Source: Pseudomonadales bacterium
Lineage (GTDB): Bacteria; Pseudomonadota; Gammaproteobacteria; Pseudomonadales; Azotimanducaceae
Assembly: GCA_022827905.1 (NCBI GenBank)
Contig: JAJEIQ010000061.1
Coordinates: 20,788 to 84,787 of the forward strand
Length of the DNA: 64,000 bases
Direction: 5' to 3'
Position numbers and translations under genes: made by a program. A model generated the notes under the pieces. It saw only the letters and a list, made by a program, of their open reading frames with translations. It searched no databases and was not told the DNA's origin. Positions 41,714-51,340 of the stretch are shown piece by piece. Positions within the stretch are counted from its first letter, which is position 1, and each line of letters begins with the position of its first letter.

Positions 41714-43263
41714 GATGCGTCCTCCCCCGAGAGGATCGCCTTGGCCGAGTTGCGCCCCGCCAAGCCCAACAGGCCGCCGCCGGGATGGGTGCTCGCGCCG
41801 CATAGGTAAAGGCCCGGCACCGGTGTGGCGTAGTGATTGGCGCCCGGCACCGGGCGGGTGAAGAGTGCTTGGTCCAGGGCAATCTCCCCGTGGTGCCAAT
41901 GGCCGCCGCGCACCCCGAAGCGCGCCTCAAAATCGGGTGGCGTCAGCAGTTCAGCGGCGATGACCCGTTCGCCGATGCCAGGGGAGATGGCTTCCAGCCG
42001 CCCTAGGCAGCTTCGCATGAAGGCCTCCCGGCCCGCCGGCCAACCCGCCTTTAGCGTGTAAGGAGCATACTGCGCCACGGCGGAAAGAACGTGCTTGCCG
42101 GGTGGTGCCAAGCTGTCGTCATGCACCGTCGGAATGGATATCTCCATGATCGGCTCCGGCGAGCACTCACCGTACTTGGCGTGGTTGAACGCACCTTCAA
42201 TGCCGTCCATGGTGGCGGCGGCCAGCAGCCGGGAACCCGCATCGGTCGGGTCCAGCCCCGGAAACTCAGGCAGGCCGTCGAGCGCCAAGTGCAGCTTGGC
42301 GGTAACCCCGCGCGCCCGGAAGTTGTGGACTCGGCGAACGAAACCGGCGTCCAAATTGAGTGGCCCCACCAGCCGGAAGGTGCTTTTGAGGTCGGCGTTG
42401 GACACCACCAAGGGTGCGGCTATGGCGGAGCCGTCCGCGAGCGTGACGCCGGCCGCCCGGCAGTCTGCCAGGTCGATGCGCGTCACGCGCTGGCGGTAGC
42501 GAATGGCGGCCCCGGAAGCCTCCGCGGCGGCGGCGAAGGCAGCGCCCAGCGCGCCCATGCCGCCTTTGACGAGGGCAGAACCCGCGCCGGCGTCGTTCAG
42601 GTGCCGGTGCAGGTAGGCGTAAACGGTGTTGGGCGAGCGCGGCCCCATGTGCGAGCCCAAAACCGCATCCATGCTGAGGGCGGCCTTGAGCAGCGGGTTC
42701 TCGAACTTCTCCTCGACCACGTCGTGGATGTTGATCGCGCCGATGCGCAACAGTTCGCGCATGTCCGCCTTGCCGAGCGTGCGCACATCCCAAGCGAGTT
42801 TGGCCAAGAGCCAGTTGTCGCGTCCCCGGCGCTCGGTGAGCCGTGGGAAGGGGCGGGCACAGAAGCGGTTGAGCACCTTTGCGTAGCGGCGCATCCGGCG
42901 TTGGAATTCGGCGAAGGCGGCTTGGTCGCTGGCCGAAGCGCCCGCGAGGCGGTCGCCGTCAATGACCAGTTGCCGCCCGTCACCGGGCAGGACAACGGTC
43001 TTGAGATTGCGTGCGGCGTAGGCCAGCCCATGCCGCTCCAAAGCCAGATCCTTGACCAGCTCGGGACTGAGCATGTTCAGCAGGTGCGCAGCGGCGGACA
43101 CCCGGAACCCATCCGCGAATTCCCGGGTGGCTGCCAAGCCGCCGGGCTGCTCGCCGGCCTCGAGCACCAGCACCTTGCGGCCGCTGCGCGCGAGGTAGGC
43201 CGCGCAGGCTAGGCCGTTGTGGCCGGCGCCAACGACCAAGGCGTCGTAGGCGGCGTCAGTCAT
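41710..43263 (-). CDS. FAD-dependent phytoene-dehydrogenase-like oxidoreductase (first of two)
   Basis: 517 residues of the NAD(P)/FAD-binding amine-oxidase/phytoene-desaturase superfamily (PYROXD2-like). N-terminal dinucleotide fold: YDALVVGAGHNGLACAAYLA, then EAGEQPGGLAATREF. The C-terminal FAD motif is PGLYLCGASTHPGGGLLGLA. The product is 8 bp overlapped by the neighbouring upstream gene and 4 bp by the GcvT-like gene, so all are coupled. The carotenoid pathway is unlikely, since no other carotenoid genes occur. Substrate is unknown; oxidation of an amine product of the cluster is an inference. Confidence 0.86.
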   Translation of the reverse strand: MTDAAYDALVVGAGHNGLACAAYLARSGRKVLVLEAGEQPGGLAATREFADGFRVSAAAHLLNMLSPELVKDLALERHGLAYAARNLKTVVLPGDGRQLVIDGDRLAGASASDQAAFAEFQRRMRRYAKVLNRFCARPFPRLTERRGRDNWLLAKLAWDVRTLGKADMRELLRIGAINIHDVVEEKFENPLLKAALSMDAVLGSHMGPRSPNTVYAYLHRHLNDAGAGSALVKGGMGALGAAFAAAAEASGAAIRYRQRVTRIDLADCRAAGVTLADGSAIAAPLVVSNADLKSTFRLVGPLNLDAGFVRRVHNFRARGVTAKLHLALDGLPEFPGLDPTDAGSRLLAAATMDGIEGAFNHAKYGECSPEPIMEISIPTVHDDSLAPPGKHVLSAVAQYAPYTLKAGWPAGREAFMRSCLGRLEAISPGIGERVIAAELLTPPDFEARFGVRGGHWHHGEIALDQALFTRPVPGANHYATPVPGLYLCGASTHPGGGLLGLAGRNSAKAILSGEDAS

Positions 43264-44881
43264 TGGGGTAGCTCGGCGGCGTCACGTCGGGGCGCTTCAA
43301 GTCGGCCAGTATCTCCCGGGCGGCGTTGGCGCCGGGCGCGGCCATGACGCCACCGCCCGGATGGGTGCCGGAGCCGCATAGGTAGAAGCCGCGCAGCGGT
43401 CCGCGGTACTGGGCGCAGCCCGGGAAGGGACGGTTAAATAGCAGTTGGTCGAAGGTCAGCTCCCCGTGAAAGATGTTGCCCTCGGTGAGGCCCACTTCGT
43501 CCTCCAACTCGTGGGGGGTGCGGACTTCGCAATCCAGTATCAGGTCCTTGAAGTCGGGACTGTGCGCGGCGAGCTGATCGATCACCGTCTGGCCGAAGGC
43601 GTCCCGCGCTTGCGGCGTCCAAGGGCCCTGGGCGAGCGTCGGCGGGCAGTATTGGACGAACACGGTCATCATGTGCTTGCCCGGTGGCGCCATGGTCGGA
43701 TCAACGGTGGTGGGAATCAGCATGTCGACGTAGGGATCCTGTGACCAAGTGCCGGCCTTCCAGTCGTCGTAGGCCCGCTCCATGCGTTCCAGGGAGTCCG
43801 TGCAGTGCATGTCGGTGAGCATCAGGGGGCTGTCAGGGGAAAGTCCGTTGAACGTCGGCAGGCCGTCCAAAGCGATGTTGAGCTTGCCCGATGAGCCGCG
43901 AATCTTGAAGTTTCTCGCTTGCTCGACCACTTCAGCGGGCAGGTCGCTCTCGTCGAAGCACTTCAGAAAGGTGCGTTTTGGATCCAGGTTGGAGACCACC
44001 AACTTGGCCCGGTACTCGGTGCCGTCGGCGAGCGCCACCCCAACGGCGCGCCCCTGCTCGACGATGACGCGATGCACATCCGCATCGCATACGATCTCGC
44101 CGCCGAAGGCGCGAAGGCTCGCGGCGAGGGCTTCGGCCACGGCGCCCATGCCGCCCCGGGCGAAGCCCCAGGCGCCGACGTTGCCATCGACCTCGCCCAT
44201 GTAGTGATGCAGCAGGACATAGGCGGTTCCCGGAGAGTACACGCCCAAGGCCGTGCCGATGACGCCGCTGCCCGACAGGTGCGCCTTGATGACGTCGGTT
44301 TCAAAGTACTCGTCCAGAAAGTCGCCGATGCTCATGGTCCAGAAGCGCACCGAGTCGAGCAGACCTTCTTCGCCCATGCCGGTGAAGGCGCTGGCGAATT
44401 CGAGGAGACCCTTCAAGTCTTTGGGCTTGAACGAGGTGGGATCCGGCGGCGTAGCCAGCAGGAATTGACGGATCAGGCGAGTCTGCTTGGTCACGTCGGC
44501 CTCGAAGCGCTCGTAGGCGTTGGCATCGCGCCGGGAGTGCCGCGCCATTTCACGGTGCAGGCGTTCGGCATCCGGATAGTTGCCGAAGTGGTCGCCGTCC
44601 TGGGTGAAGGTCACGCCGCCGTGGTACGGCACCACCTGCAGACCGTGCCGCGCCAATTCCAAGTCGCGGGAGATCTCCGGTCGCAGCAGGGAGCAGACAT
44701 AGGAGCAGTTGGAGTAGGTCCAACCGGGATAAAGCTCGCGGCTGACGCTGGCTCCGCCGATGTGCGGATTGCGTTCCACGACCAGCACGTCCAATCCGGC
44801 CTTGGCCAGGTAGGCGGCGTTGCACAGGCCGTTATGGCCCGCGCCGATGACGATGGCGTCATACTGCCTCATGCGTTTCAT
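43256..44881 (-). CDS. FAD-dependent phytoene-dehydrogenase-like oxidoreductase (second of two)
   Basis: 541 residues from ATG 44881 or 534-538 from ATG 44872 (MRQYDAIVIGAGHNGLCN). It is a paralogue of the next gene downstream, with the same order of motifs: ERNPHIGGASVSRELYPGWT, a C-terminal FAD site GFYLCGSGTHPGGGVMAAPG, and AREILADLKRP. The longer frame up to 45052 has an arginine-rich extension and is rejected. The overlap of 8 bp with its paralogue suggests a heteromer or a duplication retained for related substrates. First gene of the Rieske/GcvT cluster; divergent from the M48 lipoprotein gene. Confidence 0.86.
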   Translation of the reverse strand: MKRMRQYDAIVIGAGHNGLCNAAYLAKAGLDVLVVERNPHIGGASVSRELYPGWTYSNCSYVCSLLRPEISRDLELARHGLQVVPYHGGVTFTQDGDHFGNYPDAERLHREMARHSRRDANAYERFEADVTKQTRLIRQFLLATPPDPTSFKPKDLKGLLEFASAFTGMGEEGLLDSVRFWTMSIGDFLDEYFETDVIKAHLSGSGVIGTALGVYSPGTAYVLLHHYMGEVDGNVGAWGFARGGMGAVAEALAASLRAFGGEIVCDADVHRVIVEQGRAVGVALADGTEYRAKLVVSNLDPKRTFLKCFDESDLPAEVVEQARNFKIRGSSGKLNIALDGLPTFNGLSPDSPLMLTDMHCTDSLERMERAYDDWKAGTWSQDPYVDMLIPTTVDPTMAPPGKHMMTVFVQYCPPTLAQGPWTPQARDAFGQTVIDQLAAHSPDFKDLILDCEVRTPHELEDEVGLTEGNIFHGELTFDQLLFNRPFPGCAQYRGPLRGFYLCGSGTHPGGGVMAAPGANAAREILADLKRPDVTPPSYPND

Positions 44882-45009
44882 TGTCCACTTTTCCGCTACG
44901 CTGCGCGAGGGCATCCGTTTCCTCGGAGCGAGGGCGTCCCGCCCTCGATTTGGATTGAAATCTGTGCTGCCATTCGATGAAATCGGGTCGGCGTTGCGAA
45001 GGAGGTCCC

Positions 45010-45819
45010 ATGAACATCCGGGTTGGCTTTTGGTTGGCCGTCGCCGTCGCACTCAGCGGCTGTGAGACCAGCCCCACCGGGCGCAGCCAGTTCCTGCTGG
45101 TGTCACCGGACGCGGCCATCGCGGAGTCGCGGGTGGCCTATCTGGCCACCGTGCAGCAGTTGGAGCGCGAAGACAAACTGCTTAACGACCCGCTGCTGGC
45201 CGAGCGGGTGGGAGAGGTCACCGGCCGCGTGGTGGCCGCGACGTTGGCGCGCTATCCACACACGGCCAGGTGGAATTGGAGCGTTGCCCTTATCGATGGC
45301 CCGGAGACGGTCAATGCTTGGTGCATGGCGGGCGGGCGCATGGCGGTGTACAGCGGCCTAGTCCACAAGCTGGACCTGACCGATGACGAACTCGCGCAGA
45401 TCATGGGGCACGAGATTTCCCACGCGGTGGCCAACCACACCGCAGAAAAGATGTCGATGGCCGTTGCCTCGGGACTGGGCTTGGCTGCCATTGCGGCAAG
45501 CACCGACCATCCACGGGCGCTTCAGGGTGCCGCGCTGGCAGCAGCCTTGGCCGTCAATCTTCCCAATAGCCGGGTGAGTGAGTCCGAGGCCGACCGGATG
45601 GGTATCGAACTGGCGGCGCGGGCCGGCTACGAGCCACATGCCGCAGTCACCCTCTGGCGCAAGATGGCGGCGCAGGGCGGCGGACGCTTGCCGGAGTTCC
45701 TCAGCACCCATCCCAGTCCTGGCAATCGAGGTGAAGCGCTGGCTGCCTTGGGTGCGCGAATGAGCGTGCTTAGGCCAGCCGTGCCGCCGGCACCCCATCC
45801 TGTCGAGATACTGCCCTGA
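45010..45819 (+). CDS. M48-family zinc metalloprotease, lipoprotein
   Basis: 269 residues from ATG 45010 (ribosome site AAGGAGG just before). Signal peptide with lipobox LSGC (Cys18), so the enzyme should be anchored to the outer or inner membrane on the periplasmic side. Zinc motif HEISH at residues 134-138 in IMGHEISHAVANHTAEK, and the third ligand Glu in SRVSESEADRMGIELA. End motif LSTHPSPGNRGEAL is typical of the BepA/LoiP (YggG-like) group. Likely role in periplasmic protein quality control. No TPR domain as in BepA, so LoiP-like is the better guess. Confidence 0.9.
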   Translation: MNIRVGFWLAVAVALSGCETSPTGRSQFLLVSPDAAIAESRVAYLATVQQLEREDKLLNDPLLAERVGEVTGRVVAATLARYPHTARWNWSVALIDGPETVNAWCMAGGRMAVYSGLVHKLDLTDDELAQIMGHEISHAVANHTAEKMSMAVASGLGLAAIAASTDHPRALQGAALAAALAVNLPNSRVSESEADRMGIELAARAGYEPHAAVTLWRKMAAQGGGRLPEFLSTHPSPGNRGEALAALGARMSVLRPAVPPAPHPVEILP

Positions 45820-45820
45820 C

Positions 45821-47218
45821 TCAAAAGCCGACGTTGCCGCTCGGCAGGGGTGGATAGTCCCCGACGGTCGGACCTTGGCGTTCAACTTGATCGATGGCCT
45901 CGGCCATGCGGTCCAAGCCGCGCAGCAGCACCTCCGGCGCCATGTTCAACGCTGGATAGAGGCGCACTTGGGGTTCGTTGTCGCATATGGCCCAGACGCC
46001 GCGCTTGAGCATTTCATCGCGAACCGAGCGTGCCACATGAGCATCGTCGCCGCCCTCCGGCGCCTTGAAGGACACGCCGATCAACAGGCCCAAGGCACGG
46101 ACCTCGCCGATGGTGGCGAAGCGCGCTGGCCAATCCGCCATGTGCCGCGCTGCGGCTTCGGCCAAGCTCTGGGCATGGGCGACGATCTGGTCGCGCTCGT
46201 AGATCTCCAGGGTTTTCAGGGCTGCGGCGCAGCCGGCGGGGGTGCCGGCGAAGGTGCTGCCGCCGCTCGCCCGCGGAGTGTCGCCGAGGATCTCGTCCCG
46301 GCTCGCCACTCCGGCGCAGGCCTCGATGCCGCCGGAGAGATTCTTGCCGGCCACCAGGATGTCCGGCACCAGATCGTAGTGCTCCACCGACCACATCCTG
46401 CCCGTGCGGCCGAGGCCAGTGAGCACTTCGTCGGCGATCAGCAGCCAGTCCCGCTCGTCGCAGATGCGGCGCAGGCCCGTCATGAACTGGGCGCTCGGTA
46501 TCCAGTTGCCGCCCTCTGCCAGGCCTGGCTCGACCAGGATGGCGGCGATGTTGTCGGCGGGCACGACGTATTGGGGAATGTGGGTGTCGATGTGCCAGAG
46601 GCAGTACTCGTCGTACTGAGCCTGCGTCATGTTTGCCGGGATGTCCTCGGAATAGGGAAAGGGCGCCTTGATTGCGCCTCCCGCCCAAGCCTCCATGTAG
46701 AGGTTGTTGTCGCTGCCGTAGGCGCTGACCATCTTGGTGCCCAACGCCTCGCCGTGGAAACAGGACGAGAAGCTGATGATGTAGCGCCGCTGCTTGTGGC
46801 AGAGCGCCAGGTGAATGGCTGATTCGACGGCTTCGGTGCCGGAAACCTCGAAGCTGAAGCGCGGCAGCGCCTGCTCCGGCATGAGGGCTGCCAGCTTTTC
46901 CGCCAAGGGGATGCGCAGCGGATGCTCCCACTGAAAGCCGTAGCGTTTGAGCGCCTCATGCACCGCCTCGATGACTTCCGGATGACAGTTGCCAAGCGGA
47001 TTCGAGGCCCAGCCGTTCTGGAAGTCGATGAAGCGATTGCCGTCCAGATCCCATACGTAGTCGCCTTCGGCGCGGCCAACGATGAACTGGGCGGGCGGCG
47101 CATGGCCCTTGGCCGTAGCCTTTTCGCTGGCGGACCGATAGGTCAAACCGCCGCGCAGGTGGGGCAGGCCCCGATCCAGCAATGCCCGGCTGCGCGGGCC
47201 CGGAAGTTCCAGCGTCAC
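45821..47218 (-). CDS. Class III PLP aminotransferase
   Basis: 465 residues from GTG 47218, chosen as the first start just before LELPGPRSRALLDRG; the upstream part of the frame lies over the divergent binding-protein gene. PLP-enzyme motifs: FIDFQNGWASNPLGNCHPEV, LLIADEVLTGLGRTGRMWSV (Asp that contacts the pyridine N), and VAGKNLSGG with the PLP Lys. It resembles the glutamate-1-semialdehyde aminomutase/omega-transaminase subgroup. Next to a polyamine-type ABC importer, a role as amine:pyruvate or putrescine-type transaminase is plausible; hemL is unlikely. Starts only about 36 bp from the divergent potF-like gene. Confidence 0.86.
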   Translation of the reverse strand: MTLELPGPRSRALLDRGLPHLRGGLTYRSASEKATAKGHAPPAQFIVGRAEGDYVWDLDGNRFIDFQNGWASNPLGNCHPEVIEAVHEALKRYGFQWEHPLRIPLAEKLAALMPEQALPRFSFEVSGTEAVESAIHLALCHKQRRYIISFSSCFHGEALGTKMVSAYGSDNNLYMEAWAGGAIKAPFPYSEDIPANMTQAQYDEYCLWHIDTHIPQYVVPADNIAAILVEPGLAEGGNWIPSAQFMTGLRRICDERDWLLIADEVLTGLGRTGRMWSVEHYDLVPDILVAGKNLSGGIEACAGVASRDEILGDTPRASGGSTFAGTPAGCAAALKTLEIYERDQIVAHAQSLAEAAARHMADWPARFATIGEVRALGLLIGVSFKAPEGGDDAHVARSVRDEMLKRGVWAICDNEPQVRLYPALNMAPEVLLRGLDRMAEAIDQVERQGPTVGDYPPLPSGNVGF

Positions 47219-47254
47219 GGATGCGCCCCCGTACAAACTTTGGAGTCTATAATC

Positions 47255-48481
47255 ATGCAGCAAGCGGTCAGGGAAATCACCGGGATGACCGAGCGCCTTG
47301 GGTCGCGGAATGTGGTTCTGAACGCTGGGGGACGGCCCAAGCTGCGTGGCTTGGAGCGGGTCGGTCAATGCCTGACTTTGATCGCCGCCTGCCTAACGGC
47401 GGCGGTCACGCTTGGCGGGGATGAGCCGGTCGGCTCTGAGGAACCGGTCGCTTCTGAAGAAGCGGTGCTCAACGTCTACAACTGGGCCGACTACATCGGC
47501 CGGACCACCCTTGCCGATTTCGAGCGCGAGTTCGGCATCGAGGTCAACTACGATGTCTACGACGCCTCGCCGACGGTCGATGCCAAGCTCATGGCCGGGC
47601 GTTCAGGATACGATGTGGTGGTGCATTCGGCGGGCTACTCCAGCCGTCTGCAGGCGGCTGGCATCTACCAAGCGCTCGACCGCAGCCGGCTGACCAACTG
47701 GCACCACCTAGATGCGGACCTGCTCGAGCAGTTCGCCCTGTTTGACCCCGGCAATCGTTACGGTGTGCCCTACATGTGGGGCACCACCGGCTTCGCCTAC
47801 AACGAGGCGATGATCCTCGAACGCATGCCGGATGCTCCGGTGGGCAGCGCCGCGATGCTGCTCGACCCCAAGGTGGCCAGCCGCTTCGCCGACTGCGGCA
47901 TCTCCATTCTGGAGGCTCCCACCGAAGTCATCCCCATGGCGCTGATCTATTTGGGCCGCGACCCCAACTCATTGGCGCCAGAGGATCTGAAGGCGGCGGA
48001 AGGGGTTCTGCAGGCGGTGCGGCCCTACATCAAGTACTACAGCGCCACGAAGTTCCTGCTCGACCTGCCCGCCGGCGAACTTTGCCTGGCCGGCAGTTGG
48101 TCGGGCGACTACGCGGTCGCCGCCAGCCGAGCCCGGGAGGCGGGCTTGGACCTGCCGTTGAAGTACTCGGTGCCGAGCGAAGGCGGCACGATCTGGTTCG
48201 ACGCCGCCTACATTCCCGCCGATGCGCCGCATCCCGGCAACGCCCATCTGTTCCTCAACTACCTCCTGCGCCCGGAAGTGATCGCCGCCATCACCAACGA
48301 CACCGGCTACGCCAACCCCAACCGAAGCGCCTTGGCCTTGGTCTCGCCGGAGTACGCCGCCGACCCCGCCATCTACCCGGATGCCAAGACCATGGAGCGG
48401 CTGCATGTGACCTTCCTCGCTGGGCCGAAGGCGGAACGCCGGCGCACCCGGGCTTGGACTCGGGCCAAGTCGGGGCTTTAG
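47255..48481 (+). CDS. potF: Polyamine-type ABC transporter substrate-binding protein
   Basis: 408 residues if ATG 47255 is used; ATG 47285 or a later GTG are other possible starts. A TATAAT at 47248-47253 directly before ATG 47255 would, if it is a promoter, favour one of the later starts. A signal peptide (CLTLIAACLTAAVTLGGDEP) precedes the binding domain, which begins VLNVYNWADYIGRTTLADF, the characteristic N-terminal motif of PotD/PotF-type periplasmic binding proteins. Further motifs: GRSGYDVVVHSAGYSSRL and PYMWGTTGFAYNEAMI. It leads a four-gene plus-strand operon (binding protein, ATPase, two permeases). Putrescine/spermidine is the standard guess; the cluster context allows other amines. 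Confidence 0.88.
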   Translation: MQQAVREITGMTERLGSRNVVLNAGGRPKLRGLERVGQCLTLIAACLTAAVTLGGDEPVGSEEPVASEEAVLNVYNWADYIGRTTLADFEREFGIEVNYDVYDASPTVDAKLMAGRSGYDVVVHSAGYSSRLQAAGIYQALDRSRLTNWHHLDADLLEQFALFDPGNRYGVPYMWGTTGFAYNEAMILERMPDAPVGSAAMLLDPKVASRFADCGISILEAPTEVIPMALIYLGRDPNSLAPEDLKAAEGVLQAVRPYIKYYSATKFLLDLPAGELCLAGSWSGDYAVAASRAREAGLDLPLKYSVPSEGGTIWFDAAYIPADAPHPGNAHLFLNYLLRPEVIAAITNDTGYANPNRSALALVSPEYAADPAIYPDAKTMERLHVTFLAGPKAERRRTRAWTRAKSGL

Positions 48482-48484
48482 GCT

Positions 48485-49621
48485 GTGAGCCAGCCGGGGG
48501 GCAAGGCGCCCGCGAATTCCTGGGAGAACCCGGCCGCCGAACCGTTCATCCGCATCCGCAACTTAAGCAAGACCTTCGATGGCTTTCCAGCGGTGGATGG
48601 GGTGAGCCTCGACATATACCAAGGGGAGCTGTTCGCCATCCTCGGCGGCTCCGGCTGCGGCAAGTCCACTTTGCTGCGCCTGCTGGCGGGCTTTGAAACC
48701 CCCACTGCCGGAGAGGTGGTTATCGATGGGGTGGACATGGCGGGCCGGCCACCCTTTGAGCGCCCCACCAACATGATGTTCCAGTCCTACGCCGTGTTCC
48801 CGCACTACACGGTGGCGGACAACGTGGCCTATGGGCTCCGAAAGGAGGGGCTTGGCAAGGCGGAGATCAAGGATCGGGTCGCGGAGTTGCTGGAGCTTGT
48901 CCAGCTGCAGGACTTCGCCCGGCGCAAGCCGCGCCAGCTCTCCGGCGGCCAGCAGCAGCGCGTGGCGCTGGCCCGCGCCCTGGCCAAGCGGCCCAAGGTG
49001 CTGCTGCTTGACGAGCCCTTGGCCGCGCTCGACAGGAATCTGCGCGAGCGCACCCAGTTCGAATTGATGAACATCCAGGATAAGCTCGGCATCACCTTCA
49101 TCGTGGTCACCCACGACCAGGAGGAGGCGATGACGCTGGCCACCCGCATCGCCGTGATGGATGCGGGCCGACTCGTGCAGATCGGCACCCCGACGGAAAT
49201 CTACGAATACCCCAACAGCCGTTTTGTGGCGGACTTCTTCGGTGCCATCAACCTCTTCGAAGGCCGCGTTGAAGCCGGCGATCCCAGCCGCATCGTCTGC
49301 GCCGAGACCGGCGTCCTGATTCACGCCGAGCCCATTGCCGGGCAGCCGCTGCCGGAAACGCTGTTCGTGGCCGTGCGCCCGGAGAAAATCCGCTTGAGCC
49401 GCGAGGTGCCCGCCGGCGAAGGGATGACGGTCATGCACGGGACCGTCGAGGATCTCGCCTACTACGGCAATCATTCCGTCTATCGGGTGCGCACCGACCA
49501 AGGCAAGCTGGTGCAGGTGTCGAGCCCAAACGCCCACCGATCCGCCGAGTTGGCGCTGGAGTGGGACGAACCCATCCATTTGTCCTGGCCCCGGGATTGC
49601 AGCGTGGTGTTGACTGAATGA
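48485..49621 (+). CDS. potA: Polyamine-type ABC transporter ATP-binding protein
   Basis: 378 residues from GTG 48485, 3 bp after the binding-protein stop. Complete ABC ATPase motifs: Walker [11 protein letters not shown]-loop region [14 protein letters not shown], signature LSGGQQQR, Walker [14 protein letters not shown]-switch [11 protein letters not shown]-terminal TOBE regulatory domain (about 280-378) follows ([20 protein letters not shown]). Size and order are those of PotA/PotG. It overlaps the first permease gene by 4 bp. Confidence 0.94.
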   Translation: MSQPGGKAPANSWENPAAEPFIRIRNLSKTFDGFPAVDGVSLDIYQGELFAILGGSGCGKSTLLRLLAGFETPTAGEVVIDGVDMAGRPPFERPTNMMFQSYAVFPHYTVADNVAYGLRKEGLGKAEIKDRVAELLELVQLQDFARRKPRQLSGGQQQRVALARALAKRPKVLLLDEPLAALDRNLRERTQFELMNIQDKLGITFIVVTHDQEEAMTLATRIAVMDAGRLVQIGTPTEIYEYPNSRFVADFFGAINLFEGRVEAGDPSRIVCAETGVLIHAEPIAGQPLPETLFVAVRPEKIRLSREVPAGEGMTVMHGTVEDLAYYGNHSVYRVRTDQGKLVQVSSPNAHRSAELALEWDEPIHLSWPRDCSVVLTE

Positions 49622-50508
49622 CAACAGCGCGGCCCGAACGGCTGTGGCGGCGCACCGTGGCCGGCGTGCCCTATCTTTGGCTGCTGGTGTTCTTCCTGGC
49701 GCCGTTCGCCATCGTCCTGCGGATCAGCTTTGCGGACCCCCTGATCGGACAGCCGCCCTTCACGCCGTTCTACGATGAGGCGCAGGGCATTCAACTCACC
49801 GCCGATAACTACCGCTTCCTCACCGAGGACGACCTGTATTGGGTGAGCTATTTGAAGTCGGTCCGCATCGCCGCCGTCGCCACCCTGCTGTGTCTGCTGA
49901 TCGGCTACCCCATGGCCTACGGCATCGCCCGGGCGCGGGCGGTTTGGCGCAACGTGCTGCTGTTGCTGGTCATACTGCCGTTCTGGACCTCGTTTCTGCT
50001 GCGCGTCTATGCGTGGATGGGCATGCTGTCCGGCCAGGGCGTGGTCAACAAGACGCTGCTGGCACTGGGGCTGGTCGATCAGCCCGTGCAGATTCTCTAT
50101 ACCGATCTAGCCGTCTATCTCGGCATCGTCTACACCTACCTGCCGTTCATGATCCTGCCGCTCTACGCCACGTTGGAGCGGCTCGACGGCGACCTGCTCG
50201 ATGCCGCGGCGGACTTGGGTGGCCGGCCCCGGCAGGCGTTCCTCGACATCACGCTGCCGCTGTCGGTGCCGGGGGTGGTGGCGGGTTCAATGCTGGTGTT
50301 CATTCCGGCGCTGGGTGAATTCGTGATCCCGTCCCTGCTCGGCGGCCTCGACACCCTGATGATTGGCCGCACCCTCTATGATGAGTTCTTCGTCAATCGC
50401 GACTGGCCCTTGGCGAGCGCTGTGGCAACCGTTCTGGTGCTGATCTTGGTGCTGCCGATCGTCGTCTTTCAGCGCTTCTCGCAACTCGACAGGGAGGTGA
50501 CGCGATGA
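49618..50508 (+). CDS. potB: Polyamine-type ABC transporter permease, PotB/PotH-like
   Basis: 296-residue inner-membrane permease with six predicted helices; the first is WLLVFFLAPFAIVLRISFAD. The EAA-type loop that contacts the ATPase is LLDAAADLGGRPRQAFLDIT followed by LPLSVPGV. ATG 49618 overlaps the potA stop (ATGA). The periplasmic loop after helix 1 (TADNYRFLTEDDLYWVSY) is typical of PotB/PotH. It overlaps the next permease gene by 4 bp. Confidence 0.93.
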   Translation: MTTARPERLWRRTVAGVPYLWLLVFFLAPFAIVLRISFADPLIGQPPFTPFYDEAQGIQLTADNYRFLTEDDLYWVSYLKSVRIAAVATLLCLLIGYPMAYGIARARAVWRNVLLLLVILPFWTSFLLRVYAWMGMLSGQGVVNKTLLALGLVDQPVQILYTDLAVYLGIVYTYLPFMILPLYATLERLDGDLLDAAADLGGRPRQAFLDITLPLSVPGVVAGSMLVFIPALGEFVIPSLLGGLDTLMIGRTLYDEFFVNRDWPLASAVATVLVLILVLPIVVFQRFSQLDREVTR

Positions 50509-51332
50509 AGCGACAAGGCCGCTCCCCGACGTTTCTGTTCAGCTGCCTGTGCTTCGGGTTTGCCTTTCTGTACATCCCCATCCTGGTGATGATCGCCTAC
50601 TCCTTCAACGACTCGCGGCTGGTGTCGGTGTGGACCGGCTTTTCGCTGCGCTGGTACGGCGCGCTTTGGGAGAACGAGCAAATCATCGACGCTGCCCTGC
50701 TGAGCTTGCGCATCGCCTTCGTCAGCGCCACCTTGGCCACCGCCTTGGGCACGTTGGCGGCGCTGGCCATCACCCGCATGGGCCGTTTTCGGGGGCGCAC
50801 GCTGTTTTCCGGCATGCTGGCCGCGCCGCTGGTGATGCCGGAGGTGATCACGGGCCTGTCGCTGTTGATGCTGTTCGTGAGCTTGGAAGGACTGATCGGC
50901 TGGCCCCTGGGAAGAGGTGCGGACACTATCACCATCGCCCACATCACCTTCTCCATGGCCTACGCGGCGGTGGTGGTGCAGGCGCGCCTGACGACCATGG
51001 ACCGCGCCTTGGAGGAAGCCGCCATGGACTTGGGCTGCCGCCCCATGGGCGTGACCTTCGACATCATCCTGCCGCTGATCGCGCCCGCCATGCTGTCCGG
51101 CTGGCTGCTGGCCTTCACCCTCTCCCTGGACGATCTGGTCATCGCCAGCTTCGTTTCCGGCCCCGAGTCGAGCACCCTGCCCATGGTCATCTACTCGAAG
51201 GTTCGGCTGGGCATCACCCCGGATGTCAACGCCCTTGCCGCCGTCATCGTTGCCATTGTCGGCATCGGCGTGGCCATCGCCGGCTGGCTGATGGCGAGGA
51301 TGGCGCGGACGGGCGCCGGCAGATCAGCGTAA
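50505..51332 (+). CDS. potC: Polyamine-type ABC transporter permease, PotC/PotI-like
   Basis: 275-residue second permease. It begins with a basic N terminus and helix 1 (SCLCFGFAFLYIPILVMIAY), followed by SFNDSRLVSVWTGFSLRWYG, a PotC/PotI hallmark. EAA loop: ALEEAAMDLGCRPMGVTFDI followed by ILPLIAPAM. The helix SLDDLVIASFVSGPESSTLP is another strong PotC signature. Start ATG 50505 overlaps the potB stop. It is the last gene of the operon; the convergent rhomboid gene ends 9 bp after its stop. Confidence 0.93.
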   Translation: MKRQGRSPTFLFSCLCFGFAFLYIPILVMIAYSFNDSRLVSVWTGFSLRWYGALWENEQIIDAALLSLRIAFVSATLATALGTLAALAITRMGRFRGRTLFSGMLAAPLVMPEVITGLSLLMLFVSLEGLIGWPLGRGADTITIAHITFSMAYAAVVVQARLTTMDRALEEAAMDLGCRPMGVTFDIILPLIAPAMLSGWLLAFTLSLDDLVIASFVSGPESSTLPMVIYSKVRLGITPDVNALAAVIVAIVGIGVAIAGWLMARMARTGAGRSA

Positions 51333-51340
51333 TCGAAGCA

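Noticed and set aside
41710..44881. Carotenoid biosynthesis cluster
   Set aside because: The two enzymes resemble phytoene dehydrogenases only at superfamily level; no phytoene synthase or cyclase gene is nearby.
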